DNA from: Hetaerina americana
Lineage: Eukaryota; Arthropoda; Insecta; Odonata; Calopterygidae
Reading direction: 5' to 3'
NCBI GenBank assembly: GCA_022747635.1
Contig: JAKTNV010000003.1
Span: forward strand, 30,670,551 to 30,734,550
DNA length: 64,000 nt
Shown here one piece after another: positions 52,301-61,341 of the stretch. The notes below the pieces were generated by a model. The model saw only the letters and a list, made by a program, of their open reading frames with translations, was not told the DNA's origin and made no database searches. Numbering within the stretch: position 1 is the first letter of the stretch; each line of letters starts with the position of its first letter. The translations under genes and the position numbers were made by a program.

Positions 52301-55300
52301 GTGATGGCTTCTGTCTTTTGGGATGCAAAAGGGATTCTGCTGATTGGTAATCTTCCCACTGGTCAAGCAATTACTGTACAATACCACGCCAACCTCCTGG
52401 ATCAACTTCAGCAAAAGATACATGAAAAATGGCCAGGTTTGGCTAGGAAAAAATTTATCTTTCAACAAGACAATGCACGCCCACACACAAGTGCCACTAC
52501 CATGACAAAAATACGTAAACTACAACATGAATTGTTGCCACATCCACCTAATTTGCTTGATTTGGCTCCATCAGATTTCCATCTCTTCCCCAAGCTCAAA
52601 AATTTCTGTGGTGGATGGAGATTCTTTTCAAACAAAGAACTAACATCCTAGTTAGATAGGTATTTTGAAAGCCTGAAGGAATCTAATTTTCGAGATAGGA
52701 TCAAGATAATGGAACATTGCTGGACCAATTGCATTAGTGTATAGGGAGACAACCTTGAAAAGTAAAAAAGTTTCCCTGAGGCAATTCGTTTATTTCTATT
52801 CCATTCCGAGAAGTTTTCCAATTACCCTCGTATTAGAATTCTGTGGAACCATTCCTTAAAATGTGTTATTAATTTAATGAATTCCTCTTTGGTGTCTGAA
52901 CACAAGCCAACCCTATCACCCAAAATACTCCAATTACAATAAGATCCAGTATCAGTAATCCTCAGCATATACCTAAGGGATTGGAGCCTCTGGCCTTGAA
53001 CCTAACAGTGCCTTTGTTTATAATCATAAATTCACCACAGCATTTTCCAGACTGCAAATTATATCACTTACCTGAAGTCTTTGCCATTACAAAAGTCCCA
53101 TGCTGATGGTTGACATACTACTGGACGACCTCGAATTTCCTCTAGGAGAGATCCTGACCAAAATTCAGGGGGTGCAGCGGACAGATTTAAAGAAATGAAG
53201 AAATGATCGGCCAGTTGAAACATGGATGCTGGTGTGTATCCCTGAAAATTTAAATAGAGAGAACTTTAATTCTAAATACATGTATTTTGAATTGTCAGCT
53301 GTTGTGGAATAAGGGTGAGTACCGAGAACATGCATACTCTCTCTATGCTCAGACTCTTTTCCTTCTGATCCACATGCACATAAGTTTCACTGTATTTTCA
53401 AAACTCTGACTATCCTGATTTAAAAATTCATTTACACTATTTTTTAATGTTGAAAGTTATGTGAGACACTGGCACAATGTGGCTAGATTTTGTCATGCAC
53501 TCCAATATTTGTGATTACATTAGCTGTTTTGAAGGATTCACCACTTAGTAACACCTGCCCAATTTGGTGACATTATTTGATTTTTAATAGTAATCTGAGT
53601 AAAGAATAAAAAAAGTAAAAATGTATGCCATCTCTGGAAATCAAAACTGAATTTCTGGCTCTAGAAGCCATCATGCTTAAACAATACCTCTCATTTCTTG
53701 TGCAGCATTAACCAAAGACAATAGAAACCCATTTTATCACATAACTTAAATCACTTCGTCAGCATTTATCTTTACATATTTGACAGTGATAACACCCTCG
53801 TCTATTAGGAGTTTGTGTGTAGTAATTCAAAGAGAATATTTCCAGCATGATGTAGCAACAATGACCTCTAGTCATACTGAAACTGATATTTTATTATGAA
53901 TCATATTGAGTGATATTAGAGACTGTTTAAGGTAGACATTTACTTTGAAAGTAATACATATTATCATGAAGGGAAGCATCAAATACAGTCAAAATAGGTA
54001 TAATTTCATTTTAGTACTGTATTTATGGACAAATCATAATGATATTTTTAAGGAATCATAATAGTTCACCCATTTCACATCTTGTTGTTTCATTCTGTTT
54101 TCCTGGAAGCACCAGGATTTAATGTATAAATGAAGTATAATTTCTTAGGAGTACATATTTTAGAATGAATGAGCATATGCATCCATTTTCAGATATGCAT
54201 CAATCAAAGAGCTGGGAAAAAAAGAGAGCTCAAAAAGAAGGGAAAGAGTCAGTTTACATGTGATCTTGACTCCCCCCCTCCCCTCAGCATTCTATTCACC
54301 CGCAATCCTTCCAAATAAAATCCCATGTATATCAGGTGGACCAGATGGTTATCATGAGGATTTCAGGGACCCTTGAAGCATTGAAAAAAATGGATATGAT
54401 TTCTGGGATTTCCATTTAGGTTTTGAGGATCAAGAAGGAGAAAATATTCTTATTGCACATTGTTTGTTATTTGACTTCCTGGAATCTATTGACATGTGGG
54501 GATAGGGTCCTTCTTTCACTAACATCACCAAACTTGTAAAGTCTGTTCTACAGAAATGTGCACATTCAAAGTAGGAGGCCCAGTTCCTTTTCCCATATCA
54601 GTTCCATTTTTTGTGAATTCTGATACCCATATAACAATAGCTTAGAATAAGCTGGGAGTGTTAGAATCACCAACTGATTTGAACCAGCAGTTGGAAATCC
54701 TATCCACCCTGCTGCTGAAGACATTCTTGGGACAGAATCATACGATGGATAAAAATATTTCAAGAAAAAGCTAATAATTGAGTTTTTGAGGCAGTAGGCT
54801 AACTCAGGTTTCGAATAACTACTTCTCGCTATTCATGCAAGCAAATAGTCCTAAGGGGGTTTAAATATACAAGCAAATTTTACTGTTTGTTAAGTAGAGA
54901 AGAAAAAGATTGTTATGGGTATGATAAAGTTTGACTAGTTTCAATAAAAGTCATTATTTTTTTGACAAATTTTAATTAACAACATTAGTAGTTTCATAGT
55001 TGAAACATCATTTTCAGAATGTACTAAAGAGATAGGGCAAGGTTTTAAAGCTTGTTATCCTCTCATGATTTACCCTGTTGTGCCTTTTATTTTTATCTTA
55101 CCTGTTCTATCATTTGAGGTGTAACATCCAGGAAATGCTTCCCAGGATATGGTAGAGTAATATCCAATATGTTACTCCAGGTTTGAGCCCACATATTTCC
55201 TGCAGAGTGTAAATGGGAAAATTCAATTGCTTTCATATTTTTGGGGTCATTCAATAATGATTTTTGATAAATTTTTATGAACTCAGCAAAATTATGTGAA

Positions 55301-58300
55301 TGTACAAATTATTTTTAAAATAGTTGCAAATGTTGGGGGTTAAAGAAATAATTTCTTATAATCACTGAAGATTTTTTTGAAAGTTATGACATCATTGAGG
55401 AATACTTTACCTAATACATGAGCAGGCAGAGGTGCATGACGATTTATTTTATCTGGTCCATAATGATCCCTTAATTTCCGTCTTACATAGGCATGAAGTT
55501 GTTCATAGAGAGGACGAACTTCTTCCCACACTTCCTCAACCTCCAGTTTTAAAGTTGGAGATTCATAAGGGAACATCCAAAGCTCCGCTCCATCTGTAAG
55601 GTCTGCAAATGATTCCATAAAAATTATCTTTATTTTAGCATTATATGATTACTATGCATTACTATTTGCTAGTGTTGTAAATATTTTGAGAAACTCCAAG
55701 CACTTAAAGAAGGGATATTGTTGTTAATGAAATATTCAAAGAGGGTCAAAATATTATTAAATCTTATGATTAATTTGCCTAATTTCCAATCTTGAAACTT
55801 GTTCATGGAGAACTATATTGAAGGATAAACTATGTAAGTTTAATTTTTGCATATTATTTTTTTTTAATTTGGGCTACGGGGGAAATTGTTACATTAGATT
55901 GTATTAAATGAAGCATTACCATCATATAAGGGCCCACATTTAGGGCTGGAAACATATTAGATGACAAAGAAAGGAGCTCGGGTGCATATAAGGAAAAGGA
56001 GTAAACTTAGGGATGAGTAATATAAAAGAAAGCATTGAAATGTGAATTGGCACCAGGATATGTACTAACTGTTCAGTCTGGCAGCTTCATTGGTCAGCTC
56101 CACGACCTCTTCATAGATGGGTCGCATACGAGGCCCTGTTAAACGACGCCACTCAGTCCATGCATGTTCCAATTCCTCCCAGTCTCTGCTACGAGCCATC
56201 AGCTGAGTTAAATCTGTAATTATGGATAACACAGGATTTGGTGATATTTTTGAACTTTACATTTTCGAATTTAGGGATGGCAGATTTCATGCATGAATTT
56301 TCCACTCTTTCATTTTTAAATTCATTACAGCCCTGATCAAAGTAGATTGATTTCAAAGGAGTTATATACTACCTTGATCAAAAAGTTCCCGGAATAACCA
56401 CCGTGTGGCGCTCCCATCGTTCCGATTTGAGTTCTGTTTTTTTTGTTAAATTGGTACATCTGTTGTTGATATTCCCTTTAAATCTTAGTGTCATAACTTG
56501 ACATTTGCAAAAGTAACGTAGCCAAGAGTACATCTATCTCTGTGTGTGTTGGCGATTTTTTACAATTGCAGAAATGGATTTAAATTTGCAACAACGAACT
56601 TGTATTAAATTTTGCGTAAAAAACGGATTTAGTGGCGCACGGACGTTGGAAATGTTGGAAAAGTGTTTCGGCAACGATTCTCTAAAAAAAAAACGGTCGT
56701 TTACCAGTGGCACGAGCGGTTCAGAAGTGGTCGTGAGTCAATCGAAGATGATGAACGCAGTGGCAGACCATCGACATCGAAAGTCGGTGAAAAAATTGAT
56801 AAAGTAAAAGAAATGTTGGTCAATAACCGCAAATTAACCATCAGAGAAATAGCGGAGGACTTGAACATTGCCTATGGATCCGCCCAAGACATTGTGGTTA
56901 ATGATTTGGGTTTCCGTCGTGTAGCAGCAAAGTTGGTGCCAAAAGACCTCAATTTCATGCAAAAAAGAGACCGCGTTGACGTCGCAAAAGACATGATTTG
57001 CGAGGCTGAATCCGATCCCACATTCATCAAAAGGATCATTACTGGAGACGAGACGTGGGTTTATGAGTACGACACGCAATCCAGACATCAGGCAAGTGAA
57101 TGGCGTTCACCAAATGAGCCGAGACCAAAAAAACCACGTCGTTTTCAGTCAAAAAAGAAGGCAATGCTGACGGTTTTCATGGATTACAACGGTGTAGTGC
57201 ATCATGAATTTTTGCCAGAAGGCCAGACAGTAAACAAAGAGTATTATTTGGGCGTTATGAGACGTTTGCGTGAAGCAATTCGCCGAAAGAGACCATAAAT
57301 GTGGGCAGAAAACTCGTGGATTTTGCACCATGATAACGCACCGTCGCACAGTGCTATCATTATTCGTAATTTTTTGACGAAAAATGCAACAAATACCATC
57401 CAACAGCCACCGAATTCACCTGATTTGGCTCCCTGTGACTTCTTTCTGTTCAATCGAGTTAAAAAACCATTACGGGGAACGCGTTTTAGCAGCCGAGAGG
57501 AAGTAATGGAAAAATCGCAGGAAGCACTGATGGACATACCGAAAACCGAATATAAAAAATGTTTCGAGGATTGGATCAAGCGCTGGCATAATTGTGTTGC
57601 AGTCGATGGGGATTACTTTGAAGGGGACAATATAGATTTAGATGAATAAACTTGTATTTTTAATTTTCTGAATAAATTCCGGGAAATTTTTGATCAAGGT
57701 AGTATAATTCTTATTCGAGGCTGCTTGCAAAATTAAAAAAGTAAAACATGTTAAATCTTTGTGCTGAGTTCTCCATATTTTCAGCTCTGCAGAAAAGAAT
57801 CAATATAATTCCATTCTCGTACAATAAGTAGAAGTGTCTATTTAATCACATAATGGCAGTAGATAGTTATTTATTTAGCCAGAAAAAGCAGATTCAATAT
57901 CTCCTAATAACATTAGCAAGAAAAGGATATTTGGAAAACAAAATTTTCCTGTGATTTCAAATGTATTTATGTACTGTAATTTTATTCGCAAAACAATTTC
58001 ACATGAAGGCCCTGTCAATTCTTAAATAAAAAAAAACTTGGTCGATCAAAAGCTAGCAGAAAATGAGTGTTGTCATTTGGTTTGGCAGGATCACTTGCAA
58101 TAATGGCTGAGCAAGAGGGGCCTGAGGATAAGCAAGCAAAACAGCACAAGTCAAAATGGCATTCTACAAGAAGACAAAGTCTACGCTAAGCACAGTGTAA
58201 AAGCTTAGAAACCACAAAACAACCCACGAAGTGGTAGGCAGTTCGAAGAACTGAAGTGGAGCTGCCTTCAGAAATTTTCAAATTTGATGACTTTTGATTA

Positions 58301-60232
58301 TGGTAATGAACGTCTGCGATATTCACATTAGGGACGCACTGATTCCATAGTCCCTCCAAACTGATCCTGATTACATGCTACAAGGTCCAGGCTATATGCT
58401 CCAACTCTTTTCTCACTCTTCTTTTGTTGGACAAGGGAACCTCATCGCTTCCAATCCTCCCTCAACTACCCCAGGTTCCTCATGACATGTGACTGGTTCG
58501 TCAAGCGCCTATACCTGGTTCAAACTGCACTCCTTCCATTTCGCACAATTAAATCCTCAATCTCCAATTTCAGTTTCATCCTCTACGTAAAAATTAAGTA
58601 GGGACGATAATCAATATATCAGGAGAAAAATGTCTACCAAAGTAGGGACCGGGAAATTAGGAGAACGGTCCACACTTCAACAAATTGAAAGCTGACGTAC
58701 TTATGCCCTTCGCTTACAGGGAAACACCCGGTATCACTCCCGACAGTCCGCCCCTATATGTACTTACTTATCTTCTTTAAACAATCGTAATTATAGATGC
58801 GAGATAATAGTTACGGTACCCAATCCCATAAACAAAGATGTGATATAATTGGTGTAACTCCGTAGTCGTCTTTTATTACGCTGACAGTTATACGAATTCT
58901 TTGTAATTGATAAGATTCGAGACCACTGCCTGGAACCAAACCTTGGGTCCCACTTGCGTAACGCATGGTAAGTCGTCAGTAACGGGCTTCAAGAAGTTCG
59001 GGCATCGTACGTACCAAGAAGCACTCAGCTCCCTTCTTTCCCCATAATGACGACCGTAGCCTACGATTGTACTGGCCACCCCCCCCCCCCCACTTTCCCT
59101 CTTAGCGCTTTTTGCTGTTTCTACTTAGCTTCTTACTTCAGTGCGCATATCACCCACTTCACCAAAGTCCACAAATTCCTTCCACTTCAAACTACCGCAG
59201 TGTCTCTCCTTTATATTGCCGGGGACGTATTCGTTTGAATTGCTTTTCGCTTTTAGCATCGAATAAATTCAGTTCATTCTTCCAAAATTGAGTGGACGTA
59301 GCCCAGGAAGGCGAGCACAGTGGAGGCTAGTTCTAACTTTTGGTCTATAAGACGCGCTCAAAAATCACTGCTGTAAATTATTGAATTTTTCCGAAGTAAT
59401 ACTAGCGAGAATAGTTTTACACGAAGATCTTAAAGTTTACTCGCTAGGTACATATCTAATCCAAACTGACAAATGATGAACGGCAATATTTTGTTTATTT
59501 CGCGCTTTTATTTACTTGAGGATTATGACTGCTAATCACTAGTCAATTTTTATCATAAAGCCGCGTCATTACATGTTACCAATACTTATTATTTATCGTC
59601 TTAATATCATTATAGGTAATTTAAATATTAGTTTTGAAATAACACTTTATCAAAGGGAATTCAACGGAATTCTAACCTGATAACTAAAATATGGCAGCCA
59701 AAATAACCTTGACATCATTGTGATTATTTGTTTTAGGTTCATTAATAAAGTGTAAAGCAGTTGATAATAAAAGTTAATATGCAATTTTCAACCATCAACA
59801 TCATTACCATTTTAAAATTAGACCTGGTTCACATGGACATGCAGAAACATTATGTATTGCCTAAGCTTGGATTCTAAATTGATTGAAGGGCTTACCGTAC
59901 TTAATCAAGCCTGCGGGCCATGGGTTAACCAATACTACGTACATTATACAATGCTTTTTCAACGCAATATCAAATATGTGCCTTCCAACATTGTGAACCG
60001 CGGCCAGGCAAAACTGAAGTTGCAGACTGCATTCAAACGCGTCGACCGTCTGAATGTCTCCGCACACTTTTGTCCTGATATTTTGTGAACCTGTAGCAGA
60101 AATGATTGATAAAATTCAATAAGCTCTGATTTTACCTGGGTCAAGGCGTAGGCCACAGTGAAATGGGTCCCTGTAGGCGCACACGTTGGCACTGTTGTAA
60201 ATAGCCAGCATGTCATTGATGAGACGGTTGTA
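37176..60232 (-). CDS. Angiotensin-converting enzyme (peptidyl-dipeptidase A, M2 family), partial gene, 11 exons
   Basis: A zinc metallopeptidase that removes C-terminal dipeptides from peptide hormones; insect forms (Ance) act in development, reproduction and peptide processing. Eleven exons listed separately join without phase conflict into 541 codons plus stop. Key residues: zinc ligands H251 and H255 with catalytic E252 in HEMGH, third ligand E279 in GFHEAVGE (24 residues after H255, as in human ACE), transition-state H382 and Y392 and chloride-type R391 in [13 protein letters not shown]. Sequons occur in NNLTD and LNLSA. All catalytic residues are kept, so the enzyme is probably active. 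The gene is single-domain. The C-terminus ends in a hydrophobic stretch with no cytoplasmic tail. The N-terminal roughly 80 residues and signal peptide are missing; they are beyond 60232 or outside the window. Introns hold two mariner copies, two LINE copies, a LINE fragment and a fold-back element, with a third mariner at 56.4 kb. Confidence 0.95.
37316..39355. other. ACE intron (2.0 kb)
   Basis: Donor GTATTA follows exon J and the acceptor is TTTACAG. It includes a LINE 3' tail fragment at 39221-39281. ORFs at 37521, 37791, 38257 and 38377 are unsupported. Confidence 0.7.
39221..39281 (-). mobile_element. LINE 3'-tail fragment, same family as copies A, C and D
   Basis: TTATTATTATATGGTAATCT followed by GGTTAAGGTAGG and TTTGGATGGACACAAAC matches the 3' UTR and tail at 43.1 kb and 1.1 kb. 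Only the last 60 bp are present, an extreme 5' truncation, 75 bp from exon J. Confidence 0.8.
39356..39528 (-). CDS. ACE exon J
   Basis: Acceptor TTTTTGGCAG, phase 2 in; donor TATG|GTATTA, phase 1 out. It encodes [20 protein letters not shown], the conserved [12 protein letters not shown] block and IGWTYG, the C-terminal helical part of the peptidase domain (human counterpart ends PLLDWLRTEN...GW). Confidence 0.95.
41440..41830 (+). mobile_element. Mariner transposase fragment, C-terminal half
   Basis: Encodes [13 protein letters not shown], then [16 protein letters not shown] and [12 protein letters not shown]: the second and third catalytic blocks of a mariner transposase. The two aspartates expected there are K (HHKN for HHDN) and N (PCN for PCD). 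Upstream coding sequence is absent and the frame breaks after about 74 codons. GAATAGTTTTTGAACAAACC near 41800-41824 is a plausible 3' end. A dead relic. Confidence 0.8.
43070..44962 (-). mobile_element. LINE copy C: 5'-truncated non-LTR retrotransposon with most of the reverse transcriptase
   Basis: The longest copy of the family. Reading from 44.95 kb down: an endonuclease/RT linker ([13 protein letters not shown]), [19 protein letters not shown] block with [31 protein letters not shown], the catalytic FADDQALV, the C-terminal [12 protein letters not shown] and YGVETWSL, then [20 protein letters not shown]. The FADD aspartates are intact, but the frame is broken in at least two places and the endonuclease is missing. 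The 3' UTR ends with a (TAA)n tail at about 43075. It inserted in the same orientation as the ACE gene. It reads like RT proteins annotated in ticks and insects as endonuclease-reverse transcriptase. Confidence 0.92.
45296..45436 (-). CDS. ACE exon I
   Basis: Acceptor CCTATTTCAG, donor CTTGG|GTGAG, phase 2 in and out. It encodes [20 protein letters not shown] through [15 protein letters not shown]. It carries Y392 (transition-state stabiliser) and the cysteine pair equivalent to human C538/C550. Confidence 0.95.
45668..45903. mobile_element. Fold-back retroelement, copy 2, with hammerhead-like cores
   Basis: The 202-bp insertion (45685-45886) is flanked by perfect 17-bp direct repeats TGAATATATTAAGCTAT at 45668-45684 and 45887-45903. 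Arms of 83 bp (45685-45767 and 45768-45850) meet with no spacer at a GGTACC centre; then comes an unpaired segment ending AGCTGGGAACAATTG, the complement of copy 1's start, so the two copies lie in opposite orientation. Each arm has CUGAUGA (45770-45776 on +, 45759-45765 on -), a 5-bp stem with UUAA loop (AAUGC/GCGUU), then GAAAC and a possible 2-bp stem III (AC..GU). Stem I partners are not adjacent, so self-cleavage by one arm alone is uncertain. Confidence 0.75.
46831..46900. mobile_element. SINE-tail relic
   Basis: GGGCTTAGTACTGGGTGAAC, then CTCTACCATCACC and AACCAACCTTCGGGTTGATT, resembling 2641-2710 and the 3' part of the SINE at 34.3 kb. Only the tail is recognisable. Confidence 0.4.
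47311..47409 (-). CDS. ACE exon H
   Basis: Acceptor GATTTTCCAG, donor ATAAG|GTATG, phase 2 in and out, 99 nt. It encodes [20 protein letters not shown] and [13 protein letters not shown], with H382 and chloride-type R391 (codon shared with exon I). Confidence 0.95.
47410..48533. other. ACE intron (1.1 kb)
   Basis: AT-rich, no recognisable repeat. The - strand frame at 47943-48143 has no similarity. Confidence 0.7.
48534..48780 (-). CDS. ACE exon G: third zinc ligand
   Basis: Acceptor AATATTTCAACAG, donor GCTGAG|GTAAAA, phase 1 in and phase 2 out, 247 nt. It encodes [20 protein letters not shown] with zinc ligand E279, then [28 protein letters not shown] and WWRLR. This is the most conserved stretch of the family. 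Confidence 0.97.
48781..49749. other. ACE intron (1.0 kb)
   Basis: No gene or repeat recognised. Confidence 0.7.
49750..49874 (-). CDS. ACE exon F: HEMGH zinc-binding site
   Basis: Acceptor CATTCATTTCAG, donor CCCAG|GTAAGA, phase 2 in and phase 1 out, 125 nt. It encodes [20 protein letters not shown], then [13 protein letters not shown] and RDGANP. HHEMGH is intact, with zinc ligands H251 and H255 and general base E252. Confidence 0.97.
50105..51150 (-). mobile_element. LINE copy D, older member of the same family
   Basis: On the - strand: [20 protein letters not shown] (counterpart of the [10 protein letters not shown] block), then [60 protein letters not shown] and [13 protein letters not shown]. 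Several frameshifts and stops, and weaker identity in the 3' UTR (TTTTGGATAGACACAGCC), mark it as older than copies A and C. 5'-truncated in the RT domain. Confidence 0.85.
51520..52836 (+). mobile_element. Mariner transposon pseudogene, full-length but heavily decayed
   Basis: Decayed ends TCGTAGGGTAGTTAGAAAGG (from 51522) and the complement of CTTTTCCAATTACCCTCGTA-type sequence (to about 52832) bracket 1.3 kb, the normal mariner size. The + strand transposase runs from a helix-turn-helix part ([20 protein letters not shown]) through [31 protein letters not shown] and [16 protein letters not shown] to GDNLEK. All three catalytic aspartates remain with 34 residues between the last two (D34D), but at least five stop codons and small frame changes interrupt it. 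It resembles the SETMAR-type transposases. Longest open part 52301-52651. Confidence 0.9.
53072..53241 (-). CDS. ACE exon E
   Basis: Acceptor TAAATTTTCAG, donor CTTCAG|GTAAG, phase 0 in and phase 2 out, 170 nt. It encodes [51 protein letters not shown]. Human has WDFYNGKDF; here that tyrosine is cysteine. An N-L-S sequon is present. Confidence 0.95.
53242..55101. other. ACE intron (1.9 kb)
   Basis: AT-rich with no recognised repeat. The frame at 54566-54763 (-) has no similarity. Confidence 0.7.
55102..55199 (-). CDS. ACE exon D
   Basis: Acceptor ACACTCTGCAG, donor GAACAG|GTAAGA, phase 1 in and 0 out, 98 nt. It encodes [39 protein letters not shown](S/T)W is an ACE signature. Confidence 0.96.
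55411..55602 (-). CDS. ACE exon C
   Basis: Acceptor ATCATTTGCAG, donor GTATTAG|GTAAAG, phase 1 in and out, 192 nt. It encodes [46 protein letters not shown] and [10 protein letters not shown]. The sequon N-L-T is created across the B/C splice junction. The ATG at 55618 is upstream intron. Confidence 0.96.
56070..56213 (-). CDS. ACE exon B
   Basis: Acceptor CATAATTACAG, donor CTGAACA|GTTAGT, phase 1 in and out, 144 nt. It encodes [48 protein letters not shown]. The GT donor is followed by TAGT, slightly unusual but acceptable. Confidence 0.96.
56367..57704 (+). mobile_element. Near-complete mariner transposon with matching terminal inverted repeats
   Basis: The ends are TACTACCTTGATCAAAAAGT and the complement of TTTTTGATCAAGGTAGTA, roughly 28-bp inverted repeats with one or two differences, bounded by TA. 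The 1338-bp length is normal for the family. It contains one transposase gene on the + strand, listed separately. The preserved ends and low decay mark it as the youngest mariner in the window. The family resembles the GVQW3/FLJ37770-like mariners common in arthropods. Confidence 0.95.
56574..57649 (+). pseudogene. Mariner transposase, interrupted by one frameshift and one nonsense codon
   Basis: The gene catalysed cut-and-paste transposition at TA sites. The start [10 protein letters not shown] at 56574 is followed by the N-terminal helix-turn-helix; at a run of ten A (56684-56693) the frame shifts, and translation resumes with [20 protein letters not shown], then [12 protein letters not shown] (first aspartate). 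After REAIRRKRP a single TAA (57296-57298) replaces a sense codon and the same frame continues with [12 protein letters not shown] (second aspartate) and [13 protein letters not shown] (third, 34 residues later, D34D), ending GDYFEGDN...DE at 57649. About 358 codons in all, slightly above the usual 345. No other lesion is visible, so it was active recently. Confidence 0.92.
60136..60232 (-). CDS. ACE exon A (first exon visible in the window)
   Basis: Acceptor TCATTCCTGACAG, donor CCCAG|GTAAAA, phase 0 in and phase 1 out, 97 nt. It encodes [32 protein letters not shown]. The cysteine pair V-C...H-C corresponds to the first disulfide of the ACE domain. The upstream exon or exons, with signal peptide and the first helices, were not recognised between 60233 and 64000. 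Confidence 0.93.
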
Positions 60233-60289
60233 CTGTCAGGAATGAAATTGGAAAAAGTATAATAGAAACAATTCGTAGAGTTCCGATTT

Positions 60290-60830
60290 TACGAGGGTCA
60301 TCCGGAAAGTAGTACCCGTTCGTGAAATAAAGACACAAAAGTAAATATTAACAAACATAAAAAATTTTATTTGAAAGAGGATACTTTAAACTACTTCTCA
60401 ACATAATCTCCAAGCAAATTAAGGCATTTGTCATAACGTGTGACAAGTTTCTGTATTCCTGCTGCATAGTCCTTCGCCGCCAGCTCATTGAGATACGCGA
60501 GGGACCCATCTTGCACAAATTTTTGCATAATGCAGATGGTGTTTAACAATTTCATGAACAATTGTTCGAGAAACATTGGGAAAATGCTCACAGATGTCAT
60601 CAATTGTGACGCGCCGATCGTTCCTCACGAATTCGTCAACTGAGCTCACCAGTTGGTCTGTAATGACAGACGGTCTCCCCGAACGCTCATCGTCGTGTGT
60701 GTTCCCCCTCCCCATGTTGAAGTTGCGACACCACCGCCGAACAGACGACTCGTCCATTACATTGTCTCCATACACCTCCTTTAATTGGCGATGAATATCT
60801 CATTCTTGGGCCTGCTCTTTAAGTGTCAGG
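60290..60830 (-). mobile_element. Truncated mariner lacking the catalytic core
   Basis: The 3' terminal repeat TACGAGGGTCATCCGGAAAG begins at 60290. The - strand reads HRQLKEVYGDNVMDESSVRR, then [40 protein letters not shown] and ARWVPRV: the N-terminal DNA-binding half. It then passes, after a frame change near 60490, straight to the extreme C-terminus (YDKCLNLLGDYVEK). The roughly 200 residues with all three catalytic aspartates are missing. No matching 5' terminal repeat is seen above 60800. Confidence 0.85.
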
Positions 60831-61043
60831 TTTTACAGGTCTAGGAGACGATCTCTTTGCGGTTTACAAGTCTGATGAATAGAGCCATCTAATCAAAGTA
60901 ATTTGTCCCAAAACTTATGTCTACTTTTCACATTACACACCATGATCATTACAGTAAATGTGATTTATGATATTTTCCCATATATTTTGAATTTTTAGTG
61001 CGCTTTTGAATTGCTATGAAGCTTTAAGGATATAGCCCAAAAA
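60831..61043. other. Short unassigned segment
   Basis: AT-rich sequence between the truncated mariner and the SINE. Nothing recognised. Confidence 0.5.
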
Positions 61044-61341
61044 TAGTAGTAGTAGTATTTATGGGAGGCGACCGACAGCTGAGGTCATTTGCGCCATAGG
61101 GGATGAACAGGAAAGGATGAAGGGTGGAGAGAAACCCGGCGTCGGCATTAACCTACTCTGAGCGAAAGGCGCCAAGGGGTCCGCAGCTTGACGTCCCATC
61201 CGACGGACGGCATACTCACTCAAAGTGCCCTCCACAAAGCACCTCAAGTAGGGATCGAGATACCACTGAAAAATTTCAACACCGCCGGGATTTGAACCCG
61301 GACCCTCTGGGTGGGAAGCCAGTACGATAGCCACCGGGTAA
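61044..61341 (-). mobile_element. tRNA-derived SINE, family 3, apparently complete
   Basis: On the - strand the head (ACCCGGTGGCTATCGTACTG, CCACCCAGAGGGTCC) is tRNA-like and a perfect B box GGTTCAAATCC lies at 61288-61298. The body runs through GAGGTGCTTTGTGGAGGGCA and TGGCGCAAATGACCTCAGCT to CGGTCGCCTCCCATAAATAC and a (TAC)n tail at 61044-61057. The GGCGCAAATGACCTCAGCTG block recalls SINE bodies widespread in arthropods. The - strand ORF across it (61059-61541) is a chance frame. Confidence 0.8.

Larger units (their letters stand above)
49875..53071. other. ACE intron (3.2 kb) with LINE copy D and a mariner relic
   Basis: Most of this intron is old mobile-element sequence (50.1-51.15 kb LINE, 51.5-52.8 kb mariner). 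Confidence 0.8.
56214..60135. other. ACE intron (3.9 kb) with a near-intact mariner
   Basis: The mariner at 56367-57704 sits near the 3' end of the intron as transcribed. The rest (57.7-60.1 kb) is non-coding. A C12-type homopolymer lies near 59080-59093. ORFs at 58888 and 59047 overlap on opposite strands and are unsupported. Confidence 0.75.
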
